Source: Sporosarcina sp. PTS2304 (lineage in GTDB: Bacteria > Bacillota > Bacilli > Bacillales_A > Planococcaceae). From it: 64,000 nucleotides of DNA. The first letter of the stretch is position 1. The number at the start of each line of letters is the position of its first letter. The translations under genes and the position numbers were made by a program. Where the stretch lies: the NCBI RefSeq assembly GCF_003351785.1, contig NZ_CP031230.1, positions 248,001 to 312,000 of the forward strand, in the 5' to 3' direction. The notes beneath the pieces are model-generated. The model saw nothing but the letters and a program-made list of their open reading frames with translations. It made no database searches and was not told the origin of the DNA. Positions 15,986 to 27,657 of the stretch are shown piece by piece.

Positions 15986-17892
15986 TATAACTTTTTTTGC
16001 TGTCGCAATTCACGTATTTTATAGACTACTGACCAATAACTTCTATTTAAAACGTCTGCAATTTGCTGGTCTGTTCTTCCAGCTCGTTTCATACATAACA
16101 GCTTTTCTACTTCATTTGGTGTGTAGGGGCGCATACGTTTCCTATCGCTAACTAATAATTGATAATCAGGATACTTCTTATGCCATTTTTCTTTTTCTAA
16201 ATAAAATCGGTAATTCCAGTTAGTTTTATAACTCATAGAAGGACAAGTTATTATCGCTGGCTCGATGTCGTGAAGAAATTTTAGCGAATCCGCAGTTCTA
16301 TTAGTTCGAAGATAATAGCCTTGTCCATCAGGTCGTTTAATAGTTGCAAACTCGGCAGAAGATAGTGATTTCAAATGTTCTTTTAACATTTCAAGTTCCT
16401 GATACGTAAAGTTTTGCAAATAAAGAGCTATATGTGGGGTTACATATATCTTTTTATAATTATGGTTTATTCGATTACTCAGTAGCAATGATCCGTCATC
16501 CATATAAATGGTAGCTAAGCTGTAGATATCCGTTAAATTAATAAGTTGTTCAGAAGGTAATTGTTTGATTCTATACCCTCTGTTCTTTTCTTTCCTGTAA
16601 AATTGGTTTTCAAGTATACTCCATAAATTATTTACTCTTGAGTCAATTGTATTGCCTTTAGAATTAAAATAAAAATAAGGCAGCATTTTCATGACTTTCC
16701 AAGCTCGATAATCTTGTTGTTTTATAGAAAAATGTTCATGGTAAGTGCTTCTTATTCCGTATTGTTTTGTTGGGATATGTGTTAGCATTCCATCTCCCAT
16801 AATTGAACCCAACACAATATTTTGTTGCGTAGTCGAAAGGTCGTCCAATGTATGAAGCGGCCGTGGGTAAATGCTGTTATGCTGATGGAAACACTCCTGC
16901 GCAATCTCACCTAATGTCAAACCTGTTTGTGCTTGTAGACGACAAAGAGTGGCTTGGTTCTCTTCCGTCAGGCTGATTTGGTAGCGAGAGGAGTCGTTCT
17001 GTTCTTGTCGAGCGTAGTTCAGTCGCTGGAAGTTCTCGTCAGTAATCTCGACATTACCGGCGTGTTGTTCAATAATTTTATTGATTTCTGCGGTAGGTTT
17101 TGTCAATTTTATATGGTTCGGCAGGCGCAGAGTAGTCCGCTTTGCTATTGATTTTAGAGCGGTACTATTTTTGCGTTTGTAGTGAAATAATGGGTGGATC
17201 CATGGATTGACTAGTGAAAGAAAATGATTGATTTGTAATTGATCGTAAAGTAACAATCTTTTCTGTCCGTCAATTGCAAATAGTAAATTGAATTTACTGT
17301 TCAAGACATACTGCAATAGCGCGAGTTCTTCTTCACTCCATTGTTCTGTAGAGAGAATTAGCTTCTCAAGCGTGCCGTTCTTTTTTACTTTCAGATGGCC
17401 ACATTCTTGGTACCACCATGCAAGTGTTTGTTCATTCATATAATGTTCTATAAAAAATAGCGGTAATTCTTTCTGCCCCGTCGGATACGAGAGATCACGC
17501 AGTTCATTTGTTAGAGGGCATAGATTTGATTTCAGGACGATTCGTTTAGTGGAATGGTCTTGTATGTCACGAACATTCTCTATGCAGAACTTAATAGACG
17601 CTAGTGTGCTCTTCAGTTGCCGGTGACAAGCAACAGCCCAGTCATACTGTGTGTAACGGTAGAGGAAACGGATAGAAGGCTGACCATCAACATCGGCATT
17701 TATGCTGCCATTGCCGAGTAACTTTGCGCACAACAAACTGTATGACGTAGAGTTTGTATCTTTTGCGATAAAAGGGGATAAAGAGTTTTGAGCTACATAG
17801 TCTTTTTGTAAACTATACTGAGCTTCTTGATCTTCGTAAAGATACAAAGATGACCTCCGACAAGCTGTATAAAAAGTAACTCGATTAGCCAT
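15985..17892 (-). CDS. LAGLIDADG homing endonuclease, double-length, with C-terminal helix-turn-helix
   Basis: A 635-residue protein made of two LAGLIDADG units. Unit 1 has LLCAKLLGNGS (about 53-63) and LAWWYQECGHL (157-167), where acidic active-site residues are replaced, so it looks inactive. Unit 2 has VLGSIMGDG (about 360-368) and LATIYMDDGSL (459-469), with the catalytic Asp in both motifs and the typical family ending. The last 48 residues (PNEVEKLLCMKRAGRTDQQIADVLNRSYWSVVYKIREL) form a Myb/HTH-like DNA-binding segment. ATG at 17892 is chosen because AGGAGGGG lies 5 bases upstream. The gene faces hag across one terminator and does not lie inside the intron. It probably cuts intron-less flagellin alleles and mobilises the intron. 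Confidence 0.85.
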   Translation of the reverse strand: MANRVTFYTACRRSSLYLYEDQEAQYSLQKDYVAQNSLSPFIAKDTNSTSYSLLCAKLLGNGSINADVDGQPSIRFLYRYTQYDWAVACHRQLKSTLASIKFCIENVRDIQDHSTKRIVLKSNLCPLTNELRDLSYPTGQKELPLFFIEHYMNEQTLAWWYQECGHLKVKKNGTLEKLILSTEQWSEEELALLQYVLNSKFNLLFAIDGQKRLLLYDQLQINHFLSLVNPWIHPLFHYKRKNSTALKSIAKRTTLRLPNHIKLTKPTAEINKIIEQHAGNVEITDENFQRLNYARQEQNDSSRYQISLTEENQATLCRLQAQTGLTLGEIAQECFHQHNSIYPRPLHTLDDLSTTQQNIVLGSIMGDGMLTHIPTKQYGIRSTYHEHFSIKQQDYRAWKVMKMLPYFYFNSKGNTIDSRVNNLWSILENQFYRKEKNRGYRIKQLPSEQLINLTDIYSLATIYMDDGSLLLSNRINHNYKKIYVTPHIALYLQNFTYQELEMLKEHLKSLSSAEFATIKRPDGQGYYLRTNRTADSLKFLHDIEPAIITCPSMSYKTNWNYRFYLEKEKWHKKYPDYQLLVSDRKRMRPYTPNEVEKLLCMKRAGRTDQQIADVLNRSYWSVVYKIRELRQQKKL

Positions 17893-18024
17893 AAAAACCC
17901 CTCCTAAACGGGAATATATGTTCTTATTATATGTTGTGATCATTAATAAAGCTATAAATAACTTGCTATTATGACATATGAAAAACAGCTAAAACATAAA
18001 ACATTTTGTACAGCCTAATCACAC

Positions 18025-18051
18025 TTCAAAAATTGTCCTTTCGTCCGATAT
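18025..18051 (+). promoter_or_regulatory. Tentative SigD-like promoter before the glycosylation island
   Basis: TCCGATAT (18044-18051) is identical to the -10 element of hag. The -35 position 15 bases upstream reads TTCA (18025-18028), which matches TAAA at only two of four positions. Confidence 0.4.
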
Positions 18052-18106
18052 AATGATTATGAATATGATACACTTTACACAACTATATGAATCGGAGGGG
18101 TTCCCC

Positions 18107-18709
18107 TTGAATCTAGTATTTCAGCAGCAATCAATAGAGCTTGATGATAGAGCTACGACACAAGAAATTATAGACGCCATTAATCAATTGGTAAGCGATG
18201 GCTATTACTTCAGCCATTTTCTCGCAGACGGTGAGGAAGTATTTGAGGCACCAGAACAGTACTTGAACAACCGTAGAGGAACGATTCAACGACTTGAAGT
18301 AATCGCAAAAACAGAAAAAGAATTTACAAATGACATTTTACTCTCAGTTGAAAATTATACGTCAAACGCATTGCCGCTTTTAGAAACTTTGTCAAATGAG
18401 TTCTATAATAATCCAAGTACAGAAACGTGGGAGCAGTTTGCACAATTGATGGAGAGCCTTCAATGGGTCAACGGTGTCACTGAATTGCTCCGTAGCCAAG
18501 AAGAAAAAGTAGTGAATTGGATGCAATATGAAGAAATCGCTGACAACATCCAACAAGAGCTAGTAAACTTAGAAGAAGCCGTGGGAAATGAGGATTTTGT
18601 ATTGATTGGAGATATTATTCAATATGAAATTTTGCCGAGTTTTGAAGCTCTTCACGATGCGGCGAAAACAACAATTGATACAGAAGGTACTAGACCGAAC
18701 ATAAACTAG
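18107..18709 (+). CDS. Protein of unknown function, helical, possibly flagellum-associated
   Basis: A 200-residue acidic protein with no family I recognise. TTG at 18107 is taken as start because CGGAGGGG (18093-18100) is 6 bases upstream; ATG at 18053 would overlap the -10 element. The N-terminal 60 residues look like a small alpha/beta part (LVFQQQSIELDDRATTQEIIDAINQLVSDGYYFSHFLADGEEVF). The rest is predicted-helical with long amphipathic runs. No signal peptide or membrane segment is visible. It stands between the hag region and pseB, separated from pseB by 18 bases, so it may be the first gene of the glycosylation transcript. Confidence 0.65.
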   Translation: MNLVFQQQSIELDDRATTQEIIDAINQLVSDGYYFSHFLADGEEVFEAPEQYLNNRRGTIQRLEVIAKTEKEFTNDILLSVENYTSNALPLLETLSNEFYNNPSTETWEQFAQLMESLQWVNGVTELLRSQEEKVVNWMQYEEIADNIQQELVNLEEAVGNEDFVLIGDIIQYEILPSFEALHDAAKTTIDTEGTRPNIN

Positions 18710-18727
18710 TGGATGGTGGAAAAGTAA

Positions 18728-20675
<1,948 letters not shown>

Positions 20676-20679
<4 letters not shown>

Positions 20680-21623
20680 AACAAATTATCGTCACAGGTG
20701 GAGCTGGTTTTATCGGCTCTCATCTAATCGATCAATTACTCGCGCAAGGACATTACGTAATTTGTATCGATAACTTCCAAACTGGTTCGCGTAGAAATAT
20801 AGCACACCATATGCAAAATCAAAGATTCAAACTAATTGAGCAAGATATTATACATCCTTTACCTACATTTGATCATGTCGATGAAATTTATAACTTAGCT
20901 TGTGCAGCTAGTCCAGTTCACTATCAGGCAGATCCTATTCATACATTCAAAACAAATGTCATAGGAGCATTACATGTATTAGAATTGGCTACACGTCATC
21001 ATGCGAAAGTGTTACAAGCCTCTACTTCAGAAGTATATGGTGATCCACTCGTTCATCCACAACCTGAAAGTTATTTGGGACATGTGAATCCTATAGGTAT
21101 TCGTAGTTGTTATGATGAAGGAAAACGAGGGGCAGAAACACTATTCTTCGATTATGCTAGACAATACGATACGAAAATTAAAGTGATACGAATTTTTAAT
21201 ACATATGGACCACGCATGGATCCGAAAGACGGAAGAGTTGTCAGTAACTTTATCATGCAGGCATTACAACATGAACCGATTACGATATACGGGGACGGCA
21301 AGCAATCTCGTTCGTTCTGTTATGTCGATGATTTAGTAGATGGAATCATGAAAATGATGTACTCAGCTGATGACGTACAAGGTCCAGTGAATTTAGGGAA
21401 TCCTTATGAATTTACGATGCTCGAATTAGCAGAACAAGTACTATCGAAAACAGCAAGTGAATCAGCATTACAATTTCAACCGCTTCCATCTGATGATCCT
21501 AAACAACGCCAACCAGTGATTGAAAAGGCAAACGAAGTATTACACTGGCAACCAACGATTCAGTTAGATCAAGGATTAGAACGAACGATAAAGTATTTCA
21601 AAACTACTTGTGAAAAGGTGTGA
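20676..21623 (+). CDS. UDP-glucuronate decarboxylase (UDP-xylose synthase)
   Basis: A 315-residue extended SDR of the UXS type. It has [28 protein letters not shown], the characteristic [42 protein letters not shown], the YDEGKR active-site motif and [24 protein letters not shown]. The enzyme turns UDP-GlcA into UDP-xylose in the cytoplasm. Its substrate is made by the neighbouring galU and ugd products, so the trio forms a complete Glc-1-P to UDP-xylose route. UDP-xylose is uncommon in Bacillales, and it probably supplies a xylose residue for the flagellin glycan. Confidence 0.85.
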
Positions 21624-21627
21624 AAAT

Positions 21628-22518
21628 GTGCGAAAAGTTACGAAAGCTGTTATACCAGCAGCAGGACTAGGCACACGCTTCCTACCTGCTACAAAAGCGC
21701 AACCGAAAGAAATGTTACCGATTGTAGACAAACCAGCGATTCAATACATAGTCGAAGAAGCGGTCGCGTCAGGAATTGAAGACATTATCATTATTAGTGG
21801 TCGAAACAAGCGTTCCATTGAAGATCATTTTGACAAATCAGTTGAACTGGAAACGAGCTTACAAGCGAAAGAAAAATACGATGTACTAAAAGAAATTGAA
21901 GCGATTTCTTCCCTTGCAAATATCCACTACATCCGTCAAAAGGAAGCGAAAGGATTAGGTGATGCGATTTATTGCGCAAAAAGTTTTATAGGAAATGAAC
22001 CTTTTGCCGTACTGTTAGGTGACATTGTCTTGCAATCAGAACAACCTGTATTGGCTCAGCTACTCGACGTCTATGAGCAACAGCCAGTGTCTGTTATTGG
22101 AGTGCAAGACGTACCTAAGACAGAGGTAGTCCATTACGGCATTATAGATCCTTTGACGATTGACAGTGATTCAGGAATTATTGAAGTGAACAAGTTCGTT
22201 GAAAAACCGACAGTGGAAGAAGCACCGTCCACATTAGCTATTATGGGGAGATATATTTTGACACCGGCTATTTTTGACATACTGAAAGAGACAACTCCTG
22301 GTGCTGGCGGAGAAATTCAATTAACAGATGCAATTGAAAAACTTAAAGAAACAGAGCGTATTGTTGCGTGTGATGTGAAAGGAATCGTTCATGACGTAGG
22401 AAGCAAGCTAGGCTTCGTCAAAGCGACGATTGATTTTGCGTTAGAACGCCCAGAACTCCGTGACGATGTTTTTGCTTATATTCAATTATTAGCAAAGAAA
22501 GAAGAGGGAACGAGATGA
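21628..22518 (+). CDS. galU: UTP-glucose-1-phosphate uridylyltransferase
   Basis: A 296-residue GalU/GtaB enzyme making UDP-glucose. The start has [20 protein letters not shown] (nucleotide-binding signature), then [20 protein letters not shown], and the sugar-binding region includes [21 protein letters not shown] and [15 protein letters not shown] at 21628 is chosen because AAAAGGTG lies 7 bases upstream. It is followed by ugd with a 4-base overlap. Confidence 0.93.
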   Translation: MRKVTKAVIPAAGLGTRFLPATKAQPKEMLPIVDKPAIQYIVEEAVASGIEDIIIISGRNKRSIEDHFDKSVELETSLQAKEKYDVLKEIEAISSLANIHYIRQKEAKGLGDAIYCAKSFIGNEPFAVLLGDIVLQSEQPVLAQLLDVYEQQPVSVIGVQDVPKTEVVHYGIIDPLTIDSDSGIIEVNKFVEKPTVEEAPSTLAIMGRYILTPAIFDILKETTPGAGGEIQLTDAIEKLKETERIVACDVKGIVHDVGSKLGFVKATIDFALERPELRDDVFAYIQLLAKKEEGTR

Positions 22519-23792
22519 AAGTAGCAGTGATCGGCACTGGATATGTAGGGCTTGTCACAGGTACAGTATTGGCAGAAATCGGCCATTGCGTGACATGTAT
22601 TGATCTAGACGAAGCAAAAATTAGACAACTTCAGTCAGGTGAACCAACGATCTACGAGCCTGGACTAGAAGAACTTCTTGTGAAAAATATTGCACGAAAC
22701 AACTTACACTTCACTACTAATCATGCCGAAGCTTTCCAACATGCAGACGTTATATTGTTAGCAGTCGGCACACCACAAGGGACGAATGGCGAAGCAGATT
22801 TATCGTATATTCAAGCAGCAGCTCAGACGATTGCGACTACAGTTACGAAAGATGTTGTCGTGATGATCAAAAGCACAGTCCCGCCTGGAACGAATGACCA
22901 AGTAGAGCAACTCATTCGCCAGCAACTAATCCAAGATGTAAAAGTAGATGTTGTATCGAACCCAGAGTTTTTACGTGAAGGTCATGCCGTAGAAGATGCA
23001 TTTCACGGAGATCGGATTGTCATAGGCAGTGAGTGTGCAAAAGCAGGAGAAGTTGTTGCTACGCTATACGCTGGCCTACAAATGCCTGTTCTTCATACGA
23101 ACCGTCGCAGTGCAGAAATGATTAAGTATGCCGCCAATGCTTTCCTAGCCGTGAAAATTAGCTATATCAATGAAATCGCTAACCTTTGCGACGCGATTGG
23201 AGCTGATGTTAGCGATGTGGCAGACGGTATGGGGATGGATAAGCGCATAGGACGAGCATTTCTCAATGCAGGAATTGGTTATGGTGGATCTTGTTTCCCG
23301 AAAGATACAGAAGCGATTGCTCATTTAGCAAAAGAACGACAAACTCCATTAACAATTGTTGAATCGGCAATACATAGTAATCAAAAACAACGCCAACGAT
23401 TCATCGATAAAATAGAGCGCTACTTTCACGGACAAGTAGCGAATAAAAAAATTGCCATACTCGGATTGGCTTTTAAGCCGAACACGGACGATTTACGTGA
23501 AGCGCCATCACTTGAAATCATTGACGCACTAGAGAAGAAAGGCGCGCTCATCAGCATTTATGACCCGATTATTACACACCCAAAAAGCGCTCTAAGTATC
23601 ATCGAATGTGTGACCGAAGCAGACGCTGTCGTACTCGTAACAGAGTGGCAAGAGTTCATAGAGTCGGACTGGACAGCTATAGGGGCGAGCGTAGCGAATC
23701 GAGTACTATTTGACGGTCGAAATGCATTGCCTGCAAATAAGCTACAACAAGCAGGCTGGACATACATAGGGATCGGAAAAGAAAGGAAGTAG
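22515..23792 (+). CDS. ugd: UDP-glucose 6-dehydrogenase
   Basis: A 425-residue enzyme oxidising UDP-Glc to UDP-GlcA with two NAD+. It has the Rossmann start [48 protein letters not shown], the catalytic cysteine in [11 protein letters not shown] (near residue 262) and the C-terminal [19 protein letters not shown]. It belongs with galU and the UDP-xylose synthase gene upstream. The next gene starts 5 bases later. Confidence 0.94.
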   Translation: MKVAVIGTGYVGLVTGTVLAEIGHCVTCIDLDEAKIRQLQSGEPTIYEPGLEELLVKNIARNNLHFTTNHAEAFQHADVILLAVGTPQGTNGEADLSYIQAAAQTIATTVTKDVVVMIKSTVPPGTNDQVEQLIRQQLIQDVKVDVVSNPEFLREGHAVEDAFHGDRIVIGSECAKAGEVVATLYAGLQMPVLHTNRRSAEMIKYAANAFLAVKISYINEIANLCDAIGADVSDVADGMGMDKRIGRAFLNAGIGYGGSCFPKDTEAIAHLAKERQTPLTIVESAIHSNQKQRQRFIDKIERYFHGQVANKKIAILGLAFKPNTDDLREAPSLEIIDALEKKGALISIYDPIITHPKSALSIIECVTEADAVVLVTEWQEFIESDWTAIGASVANRVLFDGRNALPANKLQQAGWTYIGIGKERK

Positions 23793-23796
23793 GAAT

Positions 23797-26616
23797 ATGG
23801 TATCTATGAAAGTAGAAGTACTAGAAAGTAAAAGTGGACTGCCAACGCTGCAAGTAGAGCAAGAAGGAAAAAAAATCTTCATTCACAGCAAGTATGATCC
23901 CATAAAGGAAGCAAGGCAGATCATCGAGCGTAATAAGGAACAGATCGAACAGCACCAGCATATTTTCTTCTATGGTGTCGGGCTTGGCTATCATCTACAA
24001 GCTTTCATAGAGCAATATCCTGAAAAACTCGTCTCTGCCTACGAACCAATTGCCGAATTGGCAACCGTATGTAACTCGCTAACAGACCGTACGGCATTTG
24101 ATGCGGAAAGACTTCGGCACTTATTCATAGAACAGGAACCCACAGACAGAGAAACGCATCTGCGGACACTTTCCAATCATCTGACGCAGAAAGTAGCACT
24201 AATCATCTTGCCGAGTTACGAGCGATTCTTGAAAGAAGATATTTTAGCATTTTTGGCAGAGTACAAAGAAATTATAGAAGAAAAACAAATCACTAGAGGT
24301 GCGAATACCGTATTCTCGAAGCGTTGGACAGTAAACGCGCTGTTGAATGTGCCGTCAACATTTGAAACACCGAACTTCTTGCTTGAGCATGCTCGCACTT
24401 TCTGTGACAAACCCGTACTGTTAGTAGCAGCAGGACCTTCACTAAGCGAAGAAATGGACAACTTACGGCTGATCAAAGAACAAGGCACAGCATATATATT
24501 TGCAGTAGGATCGGCGAATAAAGCGCTGATCGCCAACGATATACATCCTGACGCCGTATTTACTTATGATCCACAAGCGCACAACTATGCCGTCTTCCAA
24601 CCGATTATGGACGAGAAGATCACCACCATTCCGATGGTCTACGGAACGAGTGTAGGATTCGAGACAATCCAACTGTATCCCGGCCCGAAGCTTCACTTCG
24701 TCACAAGTCAAGACACAATTACGCAGCAGTTCCACGAAACCGAACTGCCCGTCATCAGCGACGCCTATTCCATAGCTATTGTGACTATGGAACTGCTCCA
24801 CCAACTGCAAGTAAAAACGATCATACTAGTAGGGCAGAACTTCGCTTTCAAAAATGATTTGTTTTACGCAAAAGAAATTAAACGTTACGACAAAGACACT
24901 CGAGAACTGTCGGATGCGAGCGTGCAAAAAAAGGATACAGAAGGCGCGTTCTATGTACAAGACGTCTACGGTAACGACATTTTGACAAACGACGGCTTCA
25001 ACAATATGCGCAAAGCAATGGAAAAGCAAATTGCCAAGCATCCAGCCATACCTGTCATCAATACGACGAGAGGCGGAGCAGCGATTAACGGTACGACATT
25101 CCAGTCGCTAGCGGAAGTCATGAAGCAACGACTAATCGAAAAAGTGACAGAAGACGACTGGTACACGAAAGGGAGCAGTCTCCCAGCAACGAAAAAGACG
25201 GAAGACCAAATCCGCGAACTGCGTAAAAGTATAGCAGACTACCGCAAGCAAGACGTTGCTCTTTTCGCGCACTTCAAAGAAGTAGAGCAGGTGATCGACA
25301 GCCTGAACATGAACCAACTACAGAAGCGATTCGAAAAGACCGACGAACTAGTACGCAAACTGACATCAAACAAACTATACGACCTAGCGATCCGTCCGAT
25401 CACCCGAAATACTTTGGAAACGCTAATGGCCGAAGTCGAACTGTTGCGTAAGATGGAGATTTCCAAAGAAAAGCTAGTCATCATCCTAAATTTATTTGCT
25501 GAATACTTCAACCGCTGTCGCATAGTCTATCGAGAAATTGCACCTATTACTCAAACGACGATCCGATCGATTATACTTCACACAAGCGATAAAAAAGAAT
25601 ACATCGCAACAAGTGGTGTATTTCAATATGAAGGACAATGGGAAAAGCAATTCCCCCCAGTCGACATTATGCCGGACGGGTTAACAGAAGAAGAAAAGCA
25701 AGTGTGGTACGAAAAAAAGGCACTGCTCGACAGAATCGAACAACCAGTCAGTTCAGTACGGACGAAAGAAAAGAATGCTTCCTTTACATTCAAGATGACA
25801 GGAACTTCGCTCAGAATATATGGTACGAACCATTCGGAAACCAACTTAAAACTACGTGTGTCAGTCGATCATAGAATTCTGAATGTAACTGTTCGGGAGC
25901 GGGTGGATGAAGAACTGTTTGGGACTGGATCTCGGCAATTAGTAGTTAAAATCGAAAAATTACCGGACGTAATGCATGAAATCAAAATAGAAGTTCTTTC
26001 CGACCATCCAGACTTTTTAGTAGAAGCAATAGAAATTGATAAAACCGCGCGCGCCTATCATATTCATGAAGTCGAAACAGTAGACGAGCTCGCAATCGGC
26101 AAGCGTATTAGATGTAATTACAAAGCCACCTATAATACAGTGGGGGAGTTTTCTAGCTTAGGTAAGGAAAGTAAGAATTTTTTGCCTGTTGAAGCATCTG
26201 CTGAGCCGGATGGGGATTTTTATTTTATTATGGTGGATGAAGTTGATGGGGAGAAGAAGTTGATTGCGGATCGGAATGTGCAGAATTATATTTCATGGGT
26301 GACTATCGAATCATCCCTTGAAAAGATAGAGATTGAAGAAATAGTTTTAGCTTTTAGAACATTAATTGATAGTGAAAATCCAAGTGATAATCTAAGCGAA
26401 TGGAACAAGTACATTGTGAATGCAACTACTTCTTCGTTATTGAATTGGAATTACTATTCTTCCTCCTCGTGGACTATGACAAAAAAAATAAATGATAAAA
26501 ACTTTAATGTTTCAAGAGGTGGCGGGATTTTAAATAACTACCTAGTGAATCAATATAATCAAATAGACACAGTTATTAAGCAAAGAGGATTTAGACCTGT
26601 AATTATAAAGAATTAG
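23797..26616 (+). CDS. Maf-type flagellin glycosyltransferase (DUF115 / MptE-like), extended C-terminus
   Basis: A 939-residue motility-associated factor. Such enzymes transfer nonulosonic acids to Ser/Thr of flagellin in the cytoplasm. The N-terminal domain includes HIFFYGVGLGYHLQAFIE. The central DUF115 domain begins with KPVLLVAAGPSLSEEM (near residue 207) and continues with AVGSANKALIANDIHPDAVFTYDP and ILVGQNFAF. A helical segment follows. The last about 300 residues look beta-rich and are not part of the usual Maf. From about 26140 the DNA becomes markedly more T-rich, so the last 155 codons may have come by recombination with a different allele. This gene marks the border to the AT-rich island core. 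Confidence 0.85.
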   Translation: MVSMKVEVLESKSGLPTLQVEQEGKKIFIHSKYDPIKEARQIIERNKEQIEQHQHIFFYGVGLGYHLQAFIEQYPEKLVSAYEPIAELATVCNSLTDRTAFDAERLRHLFIEQEPTDRETHLRTLSNHLTQKVALIILPSYERFLKEDILAFLAEYKEIIEEKQITRGANTVFSKRWTVNALLNVPSTFETPNFLLEHARTFCDKPVLLVAAGPSLSEEMDNLRLIKEQGTAYIFAVGSANKALIANDIHPDAVFTYDPQAHNYAVFQPIMDEKITTIPMVYGTSVGFETIQLYPGPKLHFVTSQDTITQQFHETELPVISDAYSIAIVTMELLHQLQVKTIILVGQNFAFKNDLFYAKEIKRYDKDTRELSDASVQKKDTEGAFYVQDVYGNDILTNDGFNNMRKAMEKQIAKHPAIPVINTTRGGAAINGTTFQSLAEVMKQRLIEKVTEDDWYTKGSSLPATKKTEDQIRELRKSIADYRKQDVALFAHFKEVEQVIDSLNMNQLQKRFEKTDELVRKLTSNKLYDLAIRPITRNTLETLMAEVELLRKMEISKEKLVIILNLFAEYFNRCRIVYREIAPITQTTIRSIILHTSDKKEYIATSGVFQYEGQWEKQFPPVDIMPDGLTEEEKQVWYEKKALLDRIEQPVSSVRTKEKNASFTFKMTGTSLRIYGTNHSETNLKLRVSVDHRILNVTVRERVDEELFGTGSRQLVVKIEKLPDVMHEIKIEVLSDHPDFLVEAIEIDKTARAYHIHEVETVDELAIGKRIRCNYKATYNTVGEFSSLGKESKNFLPVEASAEPDGDFYFIMVDEVDGEKKLIADRNVQNYISWVTIESSLEKIEIEEIVLAFRTLIDSENPSDNLSEWNKYIVNATTSSLLNWNYYSSSSWTMTKKINDKNFNVSRGGGILNNYLVNQYNQIDTVIKQRGFRPVIIKN

Positions 26617-26639
26617 TATAGATTTGAGGTGGAGAAATA

Positions 26640-27644
26640 TTGGATATTCTTGCGGTTATACCTGCACGTTCTGGATCTAAAGGGGTTAGAAATAAAAATA
26701 TTAAACTTATCAATGGAAAGCCACTACTCGCTTATTCGATTGAACACGCAAAGGAATCACCTTTAATTAATCGAATAATTGTCAGTACGGATAGTCAGGA
26801 ATATGGAGAAATTGCCAAAAGGTATGGAGCAGAAGTACCTTTTATTAGACCATCTTCAATATCATTAGATGATTCTTTAGATATTGAAGTATTTCAACAT
26901 GCTTTAGGATACTTAAAAGAAAAAGAGTCTTATGTACCGGACTTGGTTGTCCAATTACGACCTACATATCCAATTAGAAACAGTGGGGATATTGATAATA
27001 TGATTGAATTACTTATTGAAGATCCTCTTGTAGATTCAGTGCGAGGCATTGTGCCTGTAAAAGAAACACCTTATAAAATGTGGCGAATGAACAGTGAAGG
27101 TATATTAGAACCCATATTGTCGGATATTTATGAAGCGTACAATGAACCTAGACAGAAACTTCCGCAAGTGTACTCACAAAATGCTTGTATTGATGTCATA
27201 AGGACAGAAACTATAGTAAATCATAACTCTATGACTGGAAGTAAAGTGAAAGGTTATTTAATGAAAGAAAACTTTGATATTGATACAAAAGAAGATTTTC
27301 TAAAAGCTAGTCAATATATAAAGCTAATAGCTGGAAGCAATCGGTTTGTTATTGATATTGACGGCGTCGTAGCAAGCTTTGTAGATAGTTTAGATTATGT
27401 TCAAGCAAAACCAAATCGAAAAATGATAGATGTAATCAATAAATTATATGATTCTGGGAATTATATTGTTTTATTTACTGCTAGAGGATATGTTACAAAG
27501 TTAGATTGGTTAGAGTTGACAAAAAGTCAGATGGATAATTGGGGACTTAAATATCACGAGTTGCATATGGGGAAACCAAATGCTGATTTCTATATCGACG
27601 ACAAAATGTTAGAAGTAGAAGAACTTTATAAATACTTTGAATAG
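26640..27644 (+). CDS. CMP-sugar (nonulosonate) cytidylyltransferase fused to a HAD-like phosphatase domain
   Basis: A 334-residue two-domain protein. Residues 1 to about 225 are a CMP-NeuAc-synthetase-like cytidylyltransferase: IPARSGSKGVRNKNIKLINGKPLLAYSI, VSTDS, QLRPTYPIR. Residues about 235-334 form a small HAD domain with FVIDIDGVVASF (the DxD nucleophile pair), FTARGY and NADFYIDDK (motif IV). Such fusions occur for NeuA-type enzymes whose phosphatase makes the free ulosonic acid from the 9-phosphate or acts on a related intermediate. The start is TTG with GAGGTGGAG upstream. The next gene is a NeuB-type synthase, so the pair probably makes and activates a nonulosonic acid other than pseudaminic acid. 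Confidence 0.85.
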   Translation: MDILAVIPARSGSKGVRNKNIKLINGKPLLAYSIEHAKESPLINRIIVSTDSQEYGEIAKRYGAEVPFIRPSSISLDDSLDIEVFQHALGYLKEKESYVPDLVVQLRPTYPIRNSGDIDNMIELLIEDPLVDSVRGIVPVKETPYKMWRMNSEGILEPILSDIYEAYNEPRQKLPQVYSQNACIDVIRTETIVNHNSMTGSKVKGYLMKENFDIDTKEDFLKASQYIKLIAGSNRFVIDIDGVVASFVDSLDYVQAKPNRKMIDVINKLYDSGNYIVLFTARGYVTKLDWLELTKSQMDNWGLKYHELHMGKPNADFYIDDKMLEVEELYKYFE

Positions 27645-27657
27645 GAGGAATAACTAG

